Assembly: GCA_019912965.1 (NCBI GenBank)
Contig: JAIOHM010000013.1
Location: forward strand, 1-39,334
Length of the DNA: 39,334 nucleotides
Reading direction: 5' to 3'
Source: Anaerolineae bacterium
GTDB taxonomy: Bacteria > Chloroflexota > Anaerolineae > Aggregatilineales > Phototrophicaceae
Shown here: piece after piece, positions 16,484 to 23,994 of the stretch
Layout: each line of letters opens with the position of its first letter
How positions within the stretch are numbered: the stretch's first letter is position 1
Notes under the pieces: generated by a model
Seen by the model: the letters and a program-made list of their open reading frames with translations, nothing else
Database searches by the model: none
What the model was told of the DNA's origin: nothing
Translations under genes and position numbers: made by a program

Positions 16484-17194
16484 ATGACCGGGAACACGAC
16501 TTTTCCGACCTGGCAGATGCCCATCCGCCAAGCCCAACAGCAGGTACAGGCCGAGCAGGATAAACGGGCGGTCGAGGCAGCCATGCGCCAGCAGGCTGAA
16601 CACGCTGCACGAGACGCCCGCAATGCCAAACAGCTGCAAACCGCCCTCGATTTTCTGGGCATCGCTATTCCGCTGCCGGATCGCGGCGAAGTCGATCTGG
16701 ACGGGGTGATCGTGCAGCTGCGGCACTACGAGATCTGGAATGCTGCCAAGTCCAACAAGGTATGGGACGAGGAGACGAAGGACTGGATCGAGGCGCATCC
16801 CGACCGGGTGCGTTTCACCCTGCGGGTGATCCGCCGCCTGCCGGAAGCGGATGCCGAGGCCTTCGAGGATGCGATCTACTGGGACAACCTGTGGCAGGAC
16901 GTGGACACCCATGCCCAACTGCTTGAGGGTGGGAACTGGCTGCCGGTGCAGGCGAAGCTGGCGGATGCCATCGATGCGGTGAACGCGGGTTATGCCCACG
17001 AAGCCGAGCGGATCGCCGACATCCGGGCAGCGCAGGCACGGCGCGCCGAGCAGCAGCGGTTGCAGCCGACACCACCGACACCGCCGCGCGCGCCGACAGC
17101 AGAAGAAACGCTGCTGATTGCCCTGAAAGCCTTCATCCGCGCCGCACGGGACGATTACGACTTCGACCGGATACTAGACGAGGCGTGCGAGTGA
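16484..17194 (+). CDS. Phage hypothetical protein, coiled coil at both ends
   Basis: 236 residues. A glutamine/alanine-rich coiled coil (about 14-55, RQAQQQVQAEQDKRAVEAAM) leads to a globular middle (LGIAIPLPDRGEVDLDG; HPDRVRFTLRVIRRLP; DAEAFEDAIYWDNLWQDVDT). Another charged helix, a proline stretch (QPTPPTPPRAPTAEE) and a helical end (FIRAARDDYDFDRILDE) follow. No family was recognised. GAGGAG lies just before the start, and the stop overlaps the next start (TGATG). Confidence 0.65.
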   Translation: MTGNTTFPTWQMPIRQAQQQVQAEQDKRAVEAAMRQQAEHAARDARNAKQLQTALDFLGIAIPLPDRGEVDLDGVIVQLRHYEIWNAAKSNKVWDEETKDWIEAHPDRVRFTLRVIRRLPEADAEAFEDAIYWDNLWQDVDTHAQLLEGGNWLPVQAKLADAIDAVNAGYAHEAERIADIRAAQARRAEQQRLQPTPPTPPRAPTAEETLLIALKAFIRAARDDYDFDRILDEACE

Positions 17195-17769
17195 TGAACG
17201 ACCCCATTGACGACAAGGTGCGGAACGGTGGGGTGGCAGATGCTGCCCCGCAGACCGTGACCGCAAGCGACCTGGCAACCGAAGCCGAACCACCCTTCGA
17301 TTATCCGGCGGCACTGCTGGCCTACGCTGCCGCCGAGCAGCGGCTGGCACTGACCGAGTTGATGTGCGAACGGTTTCACGAGCTGTACATCCAGCCGTAT
17401 GAAGTGGCTATCGAAGCCCAGAAGCAGGTGCTGGCCGACCTGAAAGCCCGGATCACGGCAGCCGCCCGTGCTGCCGCCCTCGAGGATGGCGACTTCCATC
17501 CGCATCCCAGCCTTGAGATCAAGCGCAAGCCGCAGACCTGGAAGTACGACGACACGCAGATGCTGGCGGCGCTGAAGGCCAAAGGCGAGGTGGCGTTCAT
17601 CCGGGTGAAAGAAGAACTCAACCGGATTGAACTGAACAAGGCGTTCGGCAAGCCCGGTTACAAGTGGCTGCCGGCCACCCCGACGCCGCCCGAGGTGACG
17701 GTCAGCATCCGTCCTTTAGGCGACCTGTTCATCCCAACCGACTCACGAGCAGAAAGTGACCCCACATGA
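17194..17769 (+). CDS. Phage hypothetical protein with coiled-coil core
   Basis: 191 residues from the ATG overlapping the previous stop (TGATG). The centre is a long helix (LLAYAAAEQRLALTELMCER; YEVAIEAQKQVLADLKARIT), followed by a strand-rich block (HPSLEIKRKPQTWKYDDTQM) and another helix (VAFIRVKEELNRIELNKAFG). The helix-then-small-beta layout recalls host-nuclease inhibitor (Gam-like) or Gp157-like proteins that accompany phage annealing genes, but the match is not good enough to name it. The stop overlaps the MarR gene start by four bases. Confidence 0.6.
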   Translation: MNDPIDDKVRNGGVADAAPQTVTASDLATEAEPPFDYPAALLAYAAAEQRLALTELMCERFHELYIQPYEVAIEAQKQVLADLKARITAAARAAALEDGDFHPHPSLEIKRKPQTWKYDDTQMLAALKAKGEVAFIRVKEELNRIELNKAFGKPGYKWLPATPTPPEVTVSIRPLGDLFIPTDSRAESDPT

Positions 17770-18143
17770 TGATCTATGTCCACGCATGGAAGCTGAAAGA
17801 CCACATCGAAGAACAGTTCGCGCCGCTGTGTGATCAGCACGGCTTGAACATCAACGACCTGCACGTCCTGATGATCCTCTACCAGCAGGGCGACCTGATG
17901 CCCAGCAAGCTGGCCGAGGCAGCCGGCTTTCGCCCGACCTCGTTCACACCGCTGCTGGATCGGCTGGAGCAGCGCGGCCTGATCCAGCGGCAGAAACACC
18001 CGGACGACCGCCGGGCGATCCTGATTGCCTTGACCGCAGCTGGTGAGGCGCTACGCGACCCGCTGGTGCAGACGGCCCTGCGGATTGAGCGCGAGGTACG
18101 CGACACGCTCCTCGACTGGCTGCCGCTCGAGGCAGTTGAGTGA
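17766..18143 (+). CDS. MarR-family transcriptional regulator
   Basis: 125 residues with a winged helix-turn-helix typical of MarR: LHVLMILYQQGDLMPSKLAE, then FRPTSFTPLLDRLEQRGLIQ and the wing RQKHPDDRRAILIALTAAGE. Dimerisation helices flank it. MarR proteins are rare in phage early operons. Here it follows the recombination genes with a four-base overlap and precedes the replication genes, so it could time the switch between them. Its ligand, if any, cannot be told from sequence. Confidence 0.88.
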   Translation: MMIYVHAWKLKDHIEEQFAPLCDQHGLNINDLHVLMILYQQGDLMPSKLAEAAGFRPTSFTPLLDRLEQRGLIQRQKHPDDRRAILIALTAAGEALRDPLVQTALRIEREVRDTLLDWLPLEAVE

Positions 18144-18145
18144 AC

Positions 18146-18271
18146 ATGGTTGATCACGCGCAGATCGCCAAACGAGATGCCGGGGCTGCGCGTGGTCTAC
18201 GGGCAGGCTGCGTCGGGGATTTCGCCTGCCATCTCGCCAGTCCCGCTGGGAAGGTTTTTTACAGTCTATGA
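18146..18271 (+). CDS. Possible 41-residue peptide
   Basis: A short frame between the MarR and initiator genes (MVDHAQIAKRDAGAARGLRA then GCVGDFACHLASPAGKVFYS). It begins two bases after the MarR stop and fills most of the 140-base gap. The codon use resembles the neighbours, but no homologue was recognised and there is no strong ribosome-binding site, so it may be chance. Confidence 0.3.
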   Translation: MVDHAQIAKRDAGAARGLRAGCVGDFACHLASPAGKVFYSL

Positions 18272-18283
18272 GGTGATTGAAGC

Positions 18284-19348
18284 ATGAGCAGGACAATTCA
18301 CGGCAAAAGCACAGCAGCCCTCAAACACCTGCGGAAAGCACCAGCAGCGTTGGCGGTGTACTGGTGTTATGTGGCGCGCATGAACAACGAAGGCGTAGCA
18401 TGGCCGTCCAGTCGTGGGCTACAAACCGATACCGGGTGGAATCGCAATACCTGCGCCGAAGCCCGCACGTTATTGGTCGAGTTGGGCGCGCTGGAAGAAC
18501 TGAAGGATTACATCCGCCCCGAATGGCGCAAACTGCAACCGGCTGCCCTCGCCCAGAAAAAGAACCTCGATCAGGCTGAATACTACCGCCCAACCGGGAA
18601 GCTGGTGGTAGATGGCAAGGCGTACCCGATGCTCTACATCGGCGCGGATGATGACAATCCGATTGACGCCGATGGCCGACCGGATCAGCCATCGAAGATA
18701 CCCGATGGCCTACGCCATCGACCATCGACGCCATCGACCGTCGGTGGCGTCGATCATCGACCGGACAGGCCAGAACTTGATTCCAGTATTGAACTTGATT
18801 CCAAAAAGACTCAACTTGATTCCAGTCCAATACCTGCGCCTAACGGCGCGGGGGCGTCACCGGACTGGATCAGTGCATTCTTCCAGGCACTGGCAGCATT
18901 CGCAAAAGCCGAGTTGGGGCGCGATCTTGCCTTCGAAGCCATCTGCCGGGATCTGTTCGGCATCGAGCACACCGCCATCGAGGACAAGAGCACCCGCGGA
19001 CGCATCAACGGCCTCGCCAAAACCGCCAGAGCCAATTTCCAGACGGTCTACCAGCAGCACTTCACCGACGGCTGGACGCGCGACCTCGAAGAGAAACTGG
19101 CACGGGCAATCCCAGCGTTCGTGAAAAGCTGGCGGGCGGCGCACGCCGACACTGCCGTCCCGCTGGCACGCGACAAGTTCGGCACGGCTTTCCTGAAATT
19201 CCTGCAAACCTACAAACCCGACCGCAAGCCCGCCCCGGCTGCTGCCTCGCCGCCGCCCGTTGTCCAACCCTTGACCGCAGCAGAGCAAACCGCACTGGCT
19301 GAAGCCCGCAAGACCATCCGACCTGTTTGGGAGCAACCGACATCATGA
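18284..19348 (+). CDS. Phage replication initiator-like protein (winged-helix N-terminus)
   Basis: 354 residues. The N-terminal 80 form a winged-helix typical of phage initiators such as lambda O or DnaD-like proteins: VYWCYVARMNNEGVAWPSSR, then GLQTDTGWNRNTCAEARTLL and VELGALEELKDY. A low-complexity, aspartate/proline-rich linker follows (about 125-190), and its DNA holds the repeats annotated as a possible origin. The C-terminal half is helical (FFQALAAFAKAELGRDLAFE; WTRDLEEKLARAIPAFVKSW). The next gene encodes DnaB and overlaps by four bases. Initiator gene, internal iterons and helicase in this order match the lambdoid O-P arrangement. The initiator role is inference. Confidence 0.65.
   Translation: MSRTIHGKSTAALKHLRKAPAALAVYWCYVARMNNEGVAWPSSRGLQTDTGWNRNTCAEARTLLVELGALEELKDYIRPEWRKLQPAALAQKKNLDQAEYYRPTGKLVVDGKAYPMLYIGADDDNPIDADGRPDQPSKIPDGLRHRPSTPSTVGGVDHRPDRPELDSSIELDSKKTQLDSSPIPAPNGAGASPDWISAFFQALAAFAKAELGRDLAFEAICRDLFGIEHTAIEDKSTRGRINGLAKTARANFQTVYQQHFTDGWTRDLEEKLARAIPAFVKSWRAAHADTAVPLARDKFGTAFLKFLQTYKPDRKPAPAAASPPPVVQPLTAAEQTALAEARKTIRPVWEQPTS
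18715..18824 (+). other. Candidate replication origin: iterons inside the initiator gene
   Basis: CCATCGAC occurs three times within 24 bases (18715-18722, 18722-18729, 18731-18738). A TCATCGAC variant is at 18754-18761 and an inverted near-copy, GTCGGTGG, at 18740-18747. Next to them, AACTTGATTCCA occurs three times (18774, 18792, 18813; spacing 18 and 21), in a stretch richer in AT than the gene around it. A GC-rich iteron block followed by AT-richer short repeats is how phage origins are built: initiator sites plus an unwinding region. The repeats keep frame and encode D/S-rich linker (ELDSSIELDSKKTQLDSS). Confidence 0.5.
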
Positions 19349-20715
19349 GTGACCAATTCCACGCATGGGGCGCGACGATGGCCCCACTCAACCAAGAGGC
19401 CGAAGAAGCCACACTCGGCGCGGTGCTGGCATACCCGGCAGCCTATGCACTGGTGGCTGCCCTGCTCAAAGCCGAGGACTTTTTCATCGTCCGCCACCGC
19501 TACATCTGGGAAGCTTTCACCCGGCTGTACCAGCGCGGTGAGCCACTGGATTATCTGGTGGTGGTGAGCGAACTGCGCGATATGGGACGGCTGGATGAAA
19601 TCGGCGGGCCAGCGTACCTGACGCAGCTCATCAACAACACGCCGTCGGCTGTCCATGCTGAGGTCTACAGCCGTTTGGTGCTGCGAACCGCCCATCGCCG
19701 CCGCCTGATGGCCGCCGCCGATGAGATCAAGGCGCTGGCATTGAATCTGGATGTGACGCTGGAGGACGTGATCAAGGGGGCATACACCAGGCTGAACGAT
19801 GCTGCTGAATTGTCGGATCAGCGTGGGACGCGCCCGTTCTTCGAGATCGTCCGCGACTACTTCGACAAGGTCGAGAATCGGCTGACCAACGGCCAGATGC
19901 CGGGACTGCCGACGGGATTCACTAGCCTCGACAGCCTGCTGGGTGGGCTTCACAAAACCGACCTGATCCTGCTGGGTGGCCGACCGGGGATGGGCAAAAC
20001 CGCCTTGGCCCTGTCGACGATCTTCAACATCCTCAGAGCCGATCCTCAAAAGCGCATCGCGCTGTTCTCACTGGAGATGAACGCCGAACAAGTGGCCCAG
20101 CGGGCGATCTCGATGCAAGCCGGGCTGAACGTGCAGGCACTGCGTTTGGGCACGATTGGCACAGCCGGTTGGTCGAAGTTTGTGAAGGCGTCGGGGGAGA
20201 TCGCCCCTTACCAACTATTTGTAGATGAGCGTTCGTCACTGTCACCGCTGTGGGTACGCACCGAATTGCAGAAGCTGGTGCGGCAGGGTGGCCCGCTCGA
20301 TCTGGTGGTGGTGGACTACGTGCAGTTGATGGAAGCGGATGCCGATTATGGGGCAGAGAAGCGGGTGGCCGAAATCAGCTATATCAGCCGACACCTGAAG
20401 CAGATCGCCCGTGAGTTCGATGTGCCGGTGCTGGCGGTGTGCTCGCTCAACCGGGCACTGGAAGCACGGGCCGACAAACGGCCCATCCTGAGCGATCTGC
20501 GCGACAGTGGGCAGCTGGAATCGGATGCCGATGTGGTGCTGTTCACCTACCGGGATGAGGTCTACAACGAGGTGACCGAGTTCCCCAACATGGGCGAGAT
20601 CATCTGTGCCAAACATCGCAACGGCCCAACCGGCACGGTCACGCTGTTTTTCGAGAAGACCCTCGCCAAGTGGCTGAATGCTGCCGAACGCAGCGTGGAT
20701 TTGAGTCACATCTGA
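19345..20715 (+). CDS. dnaB: Replicative DNA helicase DnaB
   Basis: 456-residue hexameric helicase that unwinds DNA ahead of the replication fork. The N-terminal domain (PLNQEAEEATLGAVLAYPAA) is followed by the RecA-like core: Walker A GGRPGMGKT at 211-219, FSLEMNAEQVAQRAISMQAG (motif H2), Walker B LDLVVVDYVQLM, PVLAVCSLNRALEARADKRP (motif H3) and LRDSGQLESDADVVLF (motif H4). All core residues seem present. The ATG at 19345 overlaps the initiator's stop; a TTG 18 bases upstream is less likely. Together with the initiator and candidate origin it forms a self-contained replication module. Confidence 0.95.
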   Translation: MSDQFHAWGATMAPLNQEAEEATLGAVLAYPAAYALVAALLKAEDFFIVRHRYIWEAFTRLYQRGEPLDYLVVVSELRDMGRLDEIGGPAYLTQLINNTPSAVHAEVYSRLVLRTAHRRRLMAAADEIKALALNLDVTLEDVIKGAYTRLNDAAELSDQRGTRPFFEIVRDYFDKVENRLTNGQMPGLPTGFTSLDSLLGGLHKTDLILLGGRPGMGKTALALSTIFNILRADPQKRIALFSLEMNAEQVAQRAISMQAGLNVQALRLGTIGTAGWSKFVKASGEIAPYQLFVDERSSLSPLWVRTELQKLVRQGGPLDLVVVDYVQLMEADADYGAEKRVAEISYISRHLKQIAREFDVPVLAVCSLNRALEARADKRPILSDLRDSGQLESDADVVLFTYRDEVYNEVTEFPNMGEIICAKHRNGPTGTVTLFFEKTLAKWLNAAERSVDLSHI

Positions 20716-21224
20716 TGGCGACGCTGTTCGATACCACCCCCAGCCACATCCGGCTTTTGCAAGCACCAGGTCAAGCTGCCGCGTGCTGGATTCTGAGCTA
20801 TGGCGTCCCGGATGGCGCTGTGCATAAGCTGCCAGCGGGTCGGCGGTTCGCCCATGTCTCGTCGCCGAATGACCATGCGGTTGAGGCGCTTTGGAAGCTG
20901 ACGCAATTTGAAGCCCGCGAGAAGTTTGTCGGCATTCCCTATCCGCCGGTGCGAAGTTACGCACAGGTCGGCCAGCGGGTGCTGACGCCGGAAGAAATCG
21001 CCCACCTGAAAACCCTTATTGAGAACTACCGAAAGGAACAAGCGAATGCCGCGCCGGAATTACCCAAAGAAGATTCGCCGGGGACAGAAGAGCAAACGGG
21101 CACGGGAAGCGCGCAAGCGGGCGATCCTGCTGGGACTGCACCCGCTGACGGGCCATCCGTCGCACATTTCATGGCGGAAGAATCGCAACGCCCACTTCGT
21201 TTACAAGAACCGGAGATGGCGTGA
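20715..21224 (+). CDS. Phage hypothetical protein
   Basis: 169 residues from the ATG that overlaps the DnaB stop (TGATG). The first 110 look like a normal folded protein (HIRLLQAPGQAAACWILSYG; HAVEALWKLTQFEAREKFVG; LTPEEIAHLKTLIENYRKEQ). The last 60 (NAAPELPKEDSPGTEEQTGT onward) are low-complexity and coincide with the basic protein encoded in another frame from 21046. The tail may therefore be under little selection as protein. Confidence 0.6.
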   Translation: MATLFDTTPSHIRLLQAPGQAAACWILSYGVPDGAVHKLPAGRRFAHVSSPNDHAVEALWKLTQFEAREKFVGIPYPPVRSYAQVGQRVLTPEEIAHLKTLIENYRKEQANAAPELPKEDSPGTEEQTGTGSAQAGDPAGTAPADGPSVAHFMAEESQRPLRLQEPEMA

Positions 21225-21243
21225 TGGTAACGTATCGGGTTGA
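21046..21243 (+). CDS. Small basic protein overlapping the previous gene in another frame
   Basis: 65 residues, very rich in Arg and Lys: MPRRNYPKKIRRGQKSKRAR, then EARKRAILLGLHPLTGHPSH and ISWRKNRNAHFVYKNRRWRD. AAAGGA lies eight bases before the ATG, a good ribosome-binding site inside the upstream gene. The sequence looks like a genuine nucleic-acid-binding small protein and extends 19 bases past the upstream stop, so about 180 bases are read in two frames. Confidence 0.55.
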   Translation: MPRRNYPKKIRRGQKSKRAREARKRAILLGLHPLTGHPSHISWRKNRNAHFVYKNRRWRDGNVSG

Positions 21244-21274
21244 CCGTGGGCGAGTAAGCCGGGGGTAGTGGGCA

Positions 21275-21475
21275 ATGGATGGTCAAACCAAACGCTGCAA
21301 GTGCTGCCAACGCGAGCTGCCGCTGTGGAAGTTCAATGCTGCGCGGGATGCCTACACCGACGAAGCGCGGTGGCTGCGAAACATCTGCAACCGCTGCTAC
21401 AACGGCCAGCGCCGAGTGCGGCAGCGGATCAATCGGGAACTGGCAGTGGGCGTGTGCCAACTGCCGATGTGGTGA
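21275..21475 (+). CDS. Small zinc-finger protein
   Basis: 66 residues with a four-cysteine zinc site: CKCCQRELPLWKFNAARDAY at the N-terminus and ICNRCYNGQRRVRQR after about 20 residues (C-x2-C ... C-x2-C). A basic helix follows the second pair. Small proteins of this type in phages bind DNA or RNA or act as adaptors. Two other frames are open here, but only this one has the paired cysteines. Confidence 0.7.
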   Translation: MDGQTKRCKCCQRELPLWKFNAARDAYTDEARWLRNICNRCYNGQRRVRQRINRELAVGVCQLPMW

Positions 21476-21507
21476 GGATGGCTGCAAATTTACGACAGTT
21501 TATTCAG

Positions 21508-21546
21508 GCGTATAACGCGTGATACAAATGTGATAACCCGTGATAC
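21508..21546 (+). promoter_or_regulatory. Candidate parC-type centromere: phased direct repeats before parM
   Basis: GTGATAC at 21519, GTGATAA at 21530 and GTGATAC at 21540 are spaced 11 and 10 bases apart, one turn of the helix each. A fourth, weaker copy (GTATAAC at 21510) precedes them. They lie 22-58 bases upstream of the actin-like gene. ParR-type ribbon-helix-helix adaptors bind such 10-11 bp repeats, both to repress their own operon and to tether DNA to the actin filament. Confidence 0.6.
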
Positions 21547-21567
21547 ACGCTTGGAAAGAGGGACAAA

Positions 21568-22851
21568 ATGGCAGGCTTTAGCATCCGAAAATCGAAAGGC
21601 AAAAAGAGCGTCACTGATGAGTTGGTTGACCAGTCCGCGGGTCAATTGACACACGAGCAGCTCGAATACCTCGAACGGCTGAAGGCACGTTTTGGAGAGG
21701 ACGTTGAGTTGGTGGATGCCGATTGGGGAAATGCGAACTGGAAGCAGCAGAAGGCTGGACGCCCGGCAGATCGTACCATAATGGCAAACCGTATCACCGT
21801 CATTGACGAATCGCAGTGGGAGCAAACGTGTCGTCGCGCCCAGTACAGCAAGCAGCGCTTTTCCAACACGCTGCTGTTTGGGGTGCGGGAACGCAAGAAA
21901 GCACCCAAAGGCGAGAAAATAGAACGGCGCATGATGTATGTGGCTGCCGGGGATTATGCCAGCAACTACGGCACACCGACGGTTATGACTGATGACATCA
22001 AGTATGAGTACAACCTGTATTGGGGCAAGGTGGTGGCCGCCAATCTGCTGCGGATGTTCCCAAATGGGCACGAGAATATCGTACTGGCACTGGCTCATCC
22101 GATGAAGTCCATCGGTCAGCGTCAGTTGATGATGGAATTGACATTGGGGCCGCATGTGGTTGAAACAATGGATGGCAAGACGGTGCGGTTTGTCGTGCGG
22201 GAAATCCTGCCTTGGGACGAGCCGGTGGGTGGCGCGGTCGCTTGGGCTTGTGGCGGTACGGGAGAAGATCTGGTTTACAACAAGTACGATTTTAAACCCG
22301 GCGATATGGTCATGCTGCATGATGTCGGCGGCGGTGTCAGTTCGATGAGCCGCTTGCAGGTGGACTACGACGGCAACGGCAAGCTCATGTTCGTGCCGCT
22401 GTATAACCAACGACAGAGTCCAACGATTGAATTTGGCGTGGTGCATGTTGAAGAGGGGCTGCGCGAAATCCTGCTGCAGGAACGAAAAGAGTTTCGCGGG
22501 ATGGGGCCGAACCTGACGCCGAAGATGTTGAGCGAGGGCATCCGTACCGGGTTTATCACCTTGAGCAATAAGCCAGTTGATGTGCGGAACGAGGTCATGA
22601 TGGCCGAGGCGATTCTGATCGAACCCACCTTCAAAGCTTACAACGGTTCGATGGCAGGCGGACGTCCCTTCAGGCTGATCGTATGCAGCGGCGGTGGCAT
22701 GCACAACTACTTCGAGCGGTTCAAGAAGGAACTCTACAACCACGAAACGGTTGAGGAAGCCATCGCTATCGAGAACATCCAGTGGGCCAATCTGATCGGT
22801 GGTGATGAAATTATGCGGCAATGGGTTGAAGCGGAGATCGGCAATGGCTAG
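21568..22851 (+). CDS. ParM/Alp-like actin homologue
   Basis: 427 residues with the actin-like ATPase pattern of plasmid and phage segregation proteins. It has an Alp-type N-domain (DDIKYEYNLYWGKVVAANLL; NIVLALAHPMKSIGQRQLMM), the phosphate-2 loop LHDVGGGVSSMSRLQVDYDG (D252-V-G-G-G), and the adenosine loop RLIVCSGGGMHNYF (G375-G377). Such proteins polymerise with ATP and push DNA apart, or move phage DNA within the cell (compare AlpC of the corynebacterial prophage CGP3). An acidic N-terminal extension of about 70 residues is unusual. Phased repeats sit in its promoter, and the adaptor gene overlaps its 3' end. Confidence 0.82.
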   Translation: MAGFSIRKSKGKKSVTDELVDQSAGQLTHEQLEYLERLKARFGEDVELVDADWGNANWKQQKAGRPADRTIMANRITVIDESQWEQTCRRAQYSKQRFSNTLLFGVRERKKAPKGEKIERRMMYVAAGDYASNYGTPTVMTDDIKYEYNLYWGKVVAANLLRMFPNGHENIVLALAHPMKSIGQRQLMMELTLGPHVVETMDGKTVRFVVREILPWDEPVGGAVAWACGGTGEDLVYNKYDFKPGDMVMLHDVGGGVSSMSRLQVDYDGNGKLMFVPLYNQRQSPTIEFGVVHVEEGLREILLQERKEFRGMGPNLTPKMLSEGIRTGFITLSNKPVDVRNEVMMAEAILIEPTFKAYNGSMAGGRPFRLIVCSGGGMHNYFERFKKELYNHETVEEAIAIENIQWANLIGGDEIMRQWVEAEIGNG

Positions 22852-23269
22852 TCAGAATCCGCGGGCGAAACCGCATATGCGGCGGATGCAGGCGGTGTTA
22901 AACGACCGCTACAAGGGCGAGAAGGAAGCAATTGAATTTCTGGATTATGCCCGGTCGCAGGACGGTGCATCTGACCGGGCCATCATCACTGAAGCACTGC
23001 TGATGATGCGGAAGAAGAAGATGGGCAAGGATTTCACCCTGCCCAATTTCCGCGAGACAGTGAGCCTTGCACCGGAGAGCATGGATGAGTTTGAGGATCG
23101 GCTGACACAGGCGGTTACGGCAGCGTTGACCAAAATCCTATCTGGGTTATCGCTGGCCTCGCCAAAAGTGACCGTTTCGCAAATTCAGACAATTGCCCGC
23201 GAGTCTGCAGTTAGCACTTTCAATTTGGTAGGCAAGTCGATGCGCTATGAGCCAGATGAGGACGAATAA
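22844..23269 (+). CDS. ParR/StbB-like segregation adaptor
   Basis: 141 residues from the ATG that overlaps the actin gene's end. The N-terminal part (AKPHMRRMQAVLNDRYKGEK; SDRAIITEALLMMRKKKMG) suits a ribbon-helix-helix-like DNA-binding domain, and the C-terminal part is helical (DEFEDRLTQAVTAALTKILS) with an acidic end (MRYEPDEDE), which in ParR proteins contacts the filament. Its identity rests on size, composition and position after the ParM-like gene more than on a strict motif match. Confidence 0.65.
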   Translation: MASQNPRAKPHMRRMQAVLNDRYKGEKEAIEFLDYARSQDGASDRAIITEALLMMRKKKMGKDFTLPNFRETVSLAPESMDEFEDRLTQAVTAALTKILSGLSLASPKVTVSQIQTIARESAVSTFNLVGKSMRYEPDEDE

Positions 23270-23271
23270 CC

Positions 23272-23550
23272 ATGACCCGCTATCACTATCTGGGCAATGC
23301 CTCGACCGATCCGGTGCTAATCGATATGCAGTGCGATCCAGTGCGCGACCGCCGGGGCAAGTGCATCGTGGCACGGGTACAGCGTGGGCTTCCACCAGCT
23401 GTCATCCACACGGGCCGCGTGCGGATTGAGATGGTCGCGACCGACGAAACCAAGCCGCCGAGCCGAAGTATGGGCACATCACTGGTGGTAGATGAGGATG
23501 GGCAAAAGTATGTCGTCATTCGGCGGCGATTGAGGCTCAACACAAAATGA
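23272..23550 (+). CDS. Phage hypothetical protein
   Basis: 92 residues, strand-rich (VIDTM-like start YHYLGNASTDPVLIDMQC; KCIVARVQRGLPPAVIHTGR; LVVDEDGQKYVVIRRRLRLN), no recognised family. It begins two bases after the adaptor gene's stop and is probably part of the same message. Confidence 0.55.
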   Translation: MTRYHYLGNASTDPVLIDMQCDPVRDRRGKCIVARVQRGLPPAVIHTGRVRIEMVATDETKPPSRSMGTSLVVDEDGQKYVVIRRRLRLNTK

Positions 23551-23574
23551 AAATTCTCCGCGCGGTGAAAATGA

Positions 23575-23964
23575 ATGGCTAGTGCGACTCCATTGACGGT
23601 ACTCTACGACGAACGCGTGGCGAAGCGGCTGGAACGCCTGATCCGTCGGATGGTGTATGGGGATGCTCTTGTGCGGCGGGGATGGCGCTTGGAATACATC
23701 TGCCCTGACAAGGGTTTTGTCCATTACCGCTTGTATCGCGGCAACATGCTGGTCGGCATCCAGTACGTTCGCGCTGCATGGTGGCTGACCGAGGTGCAGC
23801 ACAACCTCGCCGCCTATCTGTCCATCGTCGGCTTCACGCCAGAGAACACGCAGCTTCGCATCGGTGGGTCACGGACACGGCTGAGCGCAACCAGTCACCG
23901 GCTGCCGAAGCTGTTCATCGTTGACTTCGACACCGATGAGCCGGACGACCCCGACCTAAACTGA
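23575..23964 (+). CDS. Phage hypothetical protein whose 3' end is duplicated 2.6 kb away
   Basis: 129 residues, no recognised family. A basic helical start (DERVAKRLERLIRRMVYGDA) is followed by strands (WRLEYICPDKGFVHYRLYRG), a helix (HNLAAYLSIVGFTPEN) and the end KLFIVDFDTDEPDDPDLN. The last residues, the stop and the 14 bases after it have a diverged copy at 26542-26597 (QLFLVDFDLTPNP, stop, CAAATGCCCTTTTG), on the far side of the leftward two-gene cassette. The cassette therefore entered at the 3' end of this gene. Confidence 0.6.
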   Translation: MASATPLTVLYDERVAKRLERLIRRMVYGDALVRRGWRLEYICPDKGFVHYRLYRGNMLVGIQYVRAAWWLTEVQHNLAAYLSIVGFTPENTQLRIGGSRTRLSATSHRLPKLFIVDFDTDEPDDPDLN

Positions 23965-23992
23965 CAATGCCCTTCTGCTCATCCGCGAGCAG
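23961..23992 (+). repeat. Left flank of the DUF2971/CBS cassette: fused pieces of the right flank
   Basis: CTGACAATGCCCTTCTG (23961-23977) matches CTGACAAATGCCCTTTTG at 26580-26597 with one gap and one change. The overlapping CTGCTCATCCGCGAGCAG (23975-23992) is identical to 26924-26941, inside the methyltransferase gene. The left flank thus looks like a copy of the right flank with about 330 bases deleted. The 18-base piece is also a hairpin (CTGCTC/GAGCAG) two bases beyond the DUF2971 gene's stop. Confidence 0.65.
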
Positions 23993-23994
23993 CG

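Noticed and set aside
15039..16610. 523-codon leftward open frame opposite the ERF region
   Set aside because: Composition is that of an antisense shadow of GC-rich coding sequence; the plus strand holds ERF and tightly overlapped genes.
21490..22821. 443-codon leftward open frame opposite the actin-like gene
   Set aside because: The plus strand encodes a ParM-like protein with clear ATPase loops, a ribosome-binding site and an operon partner.
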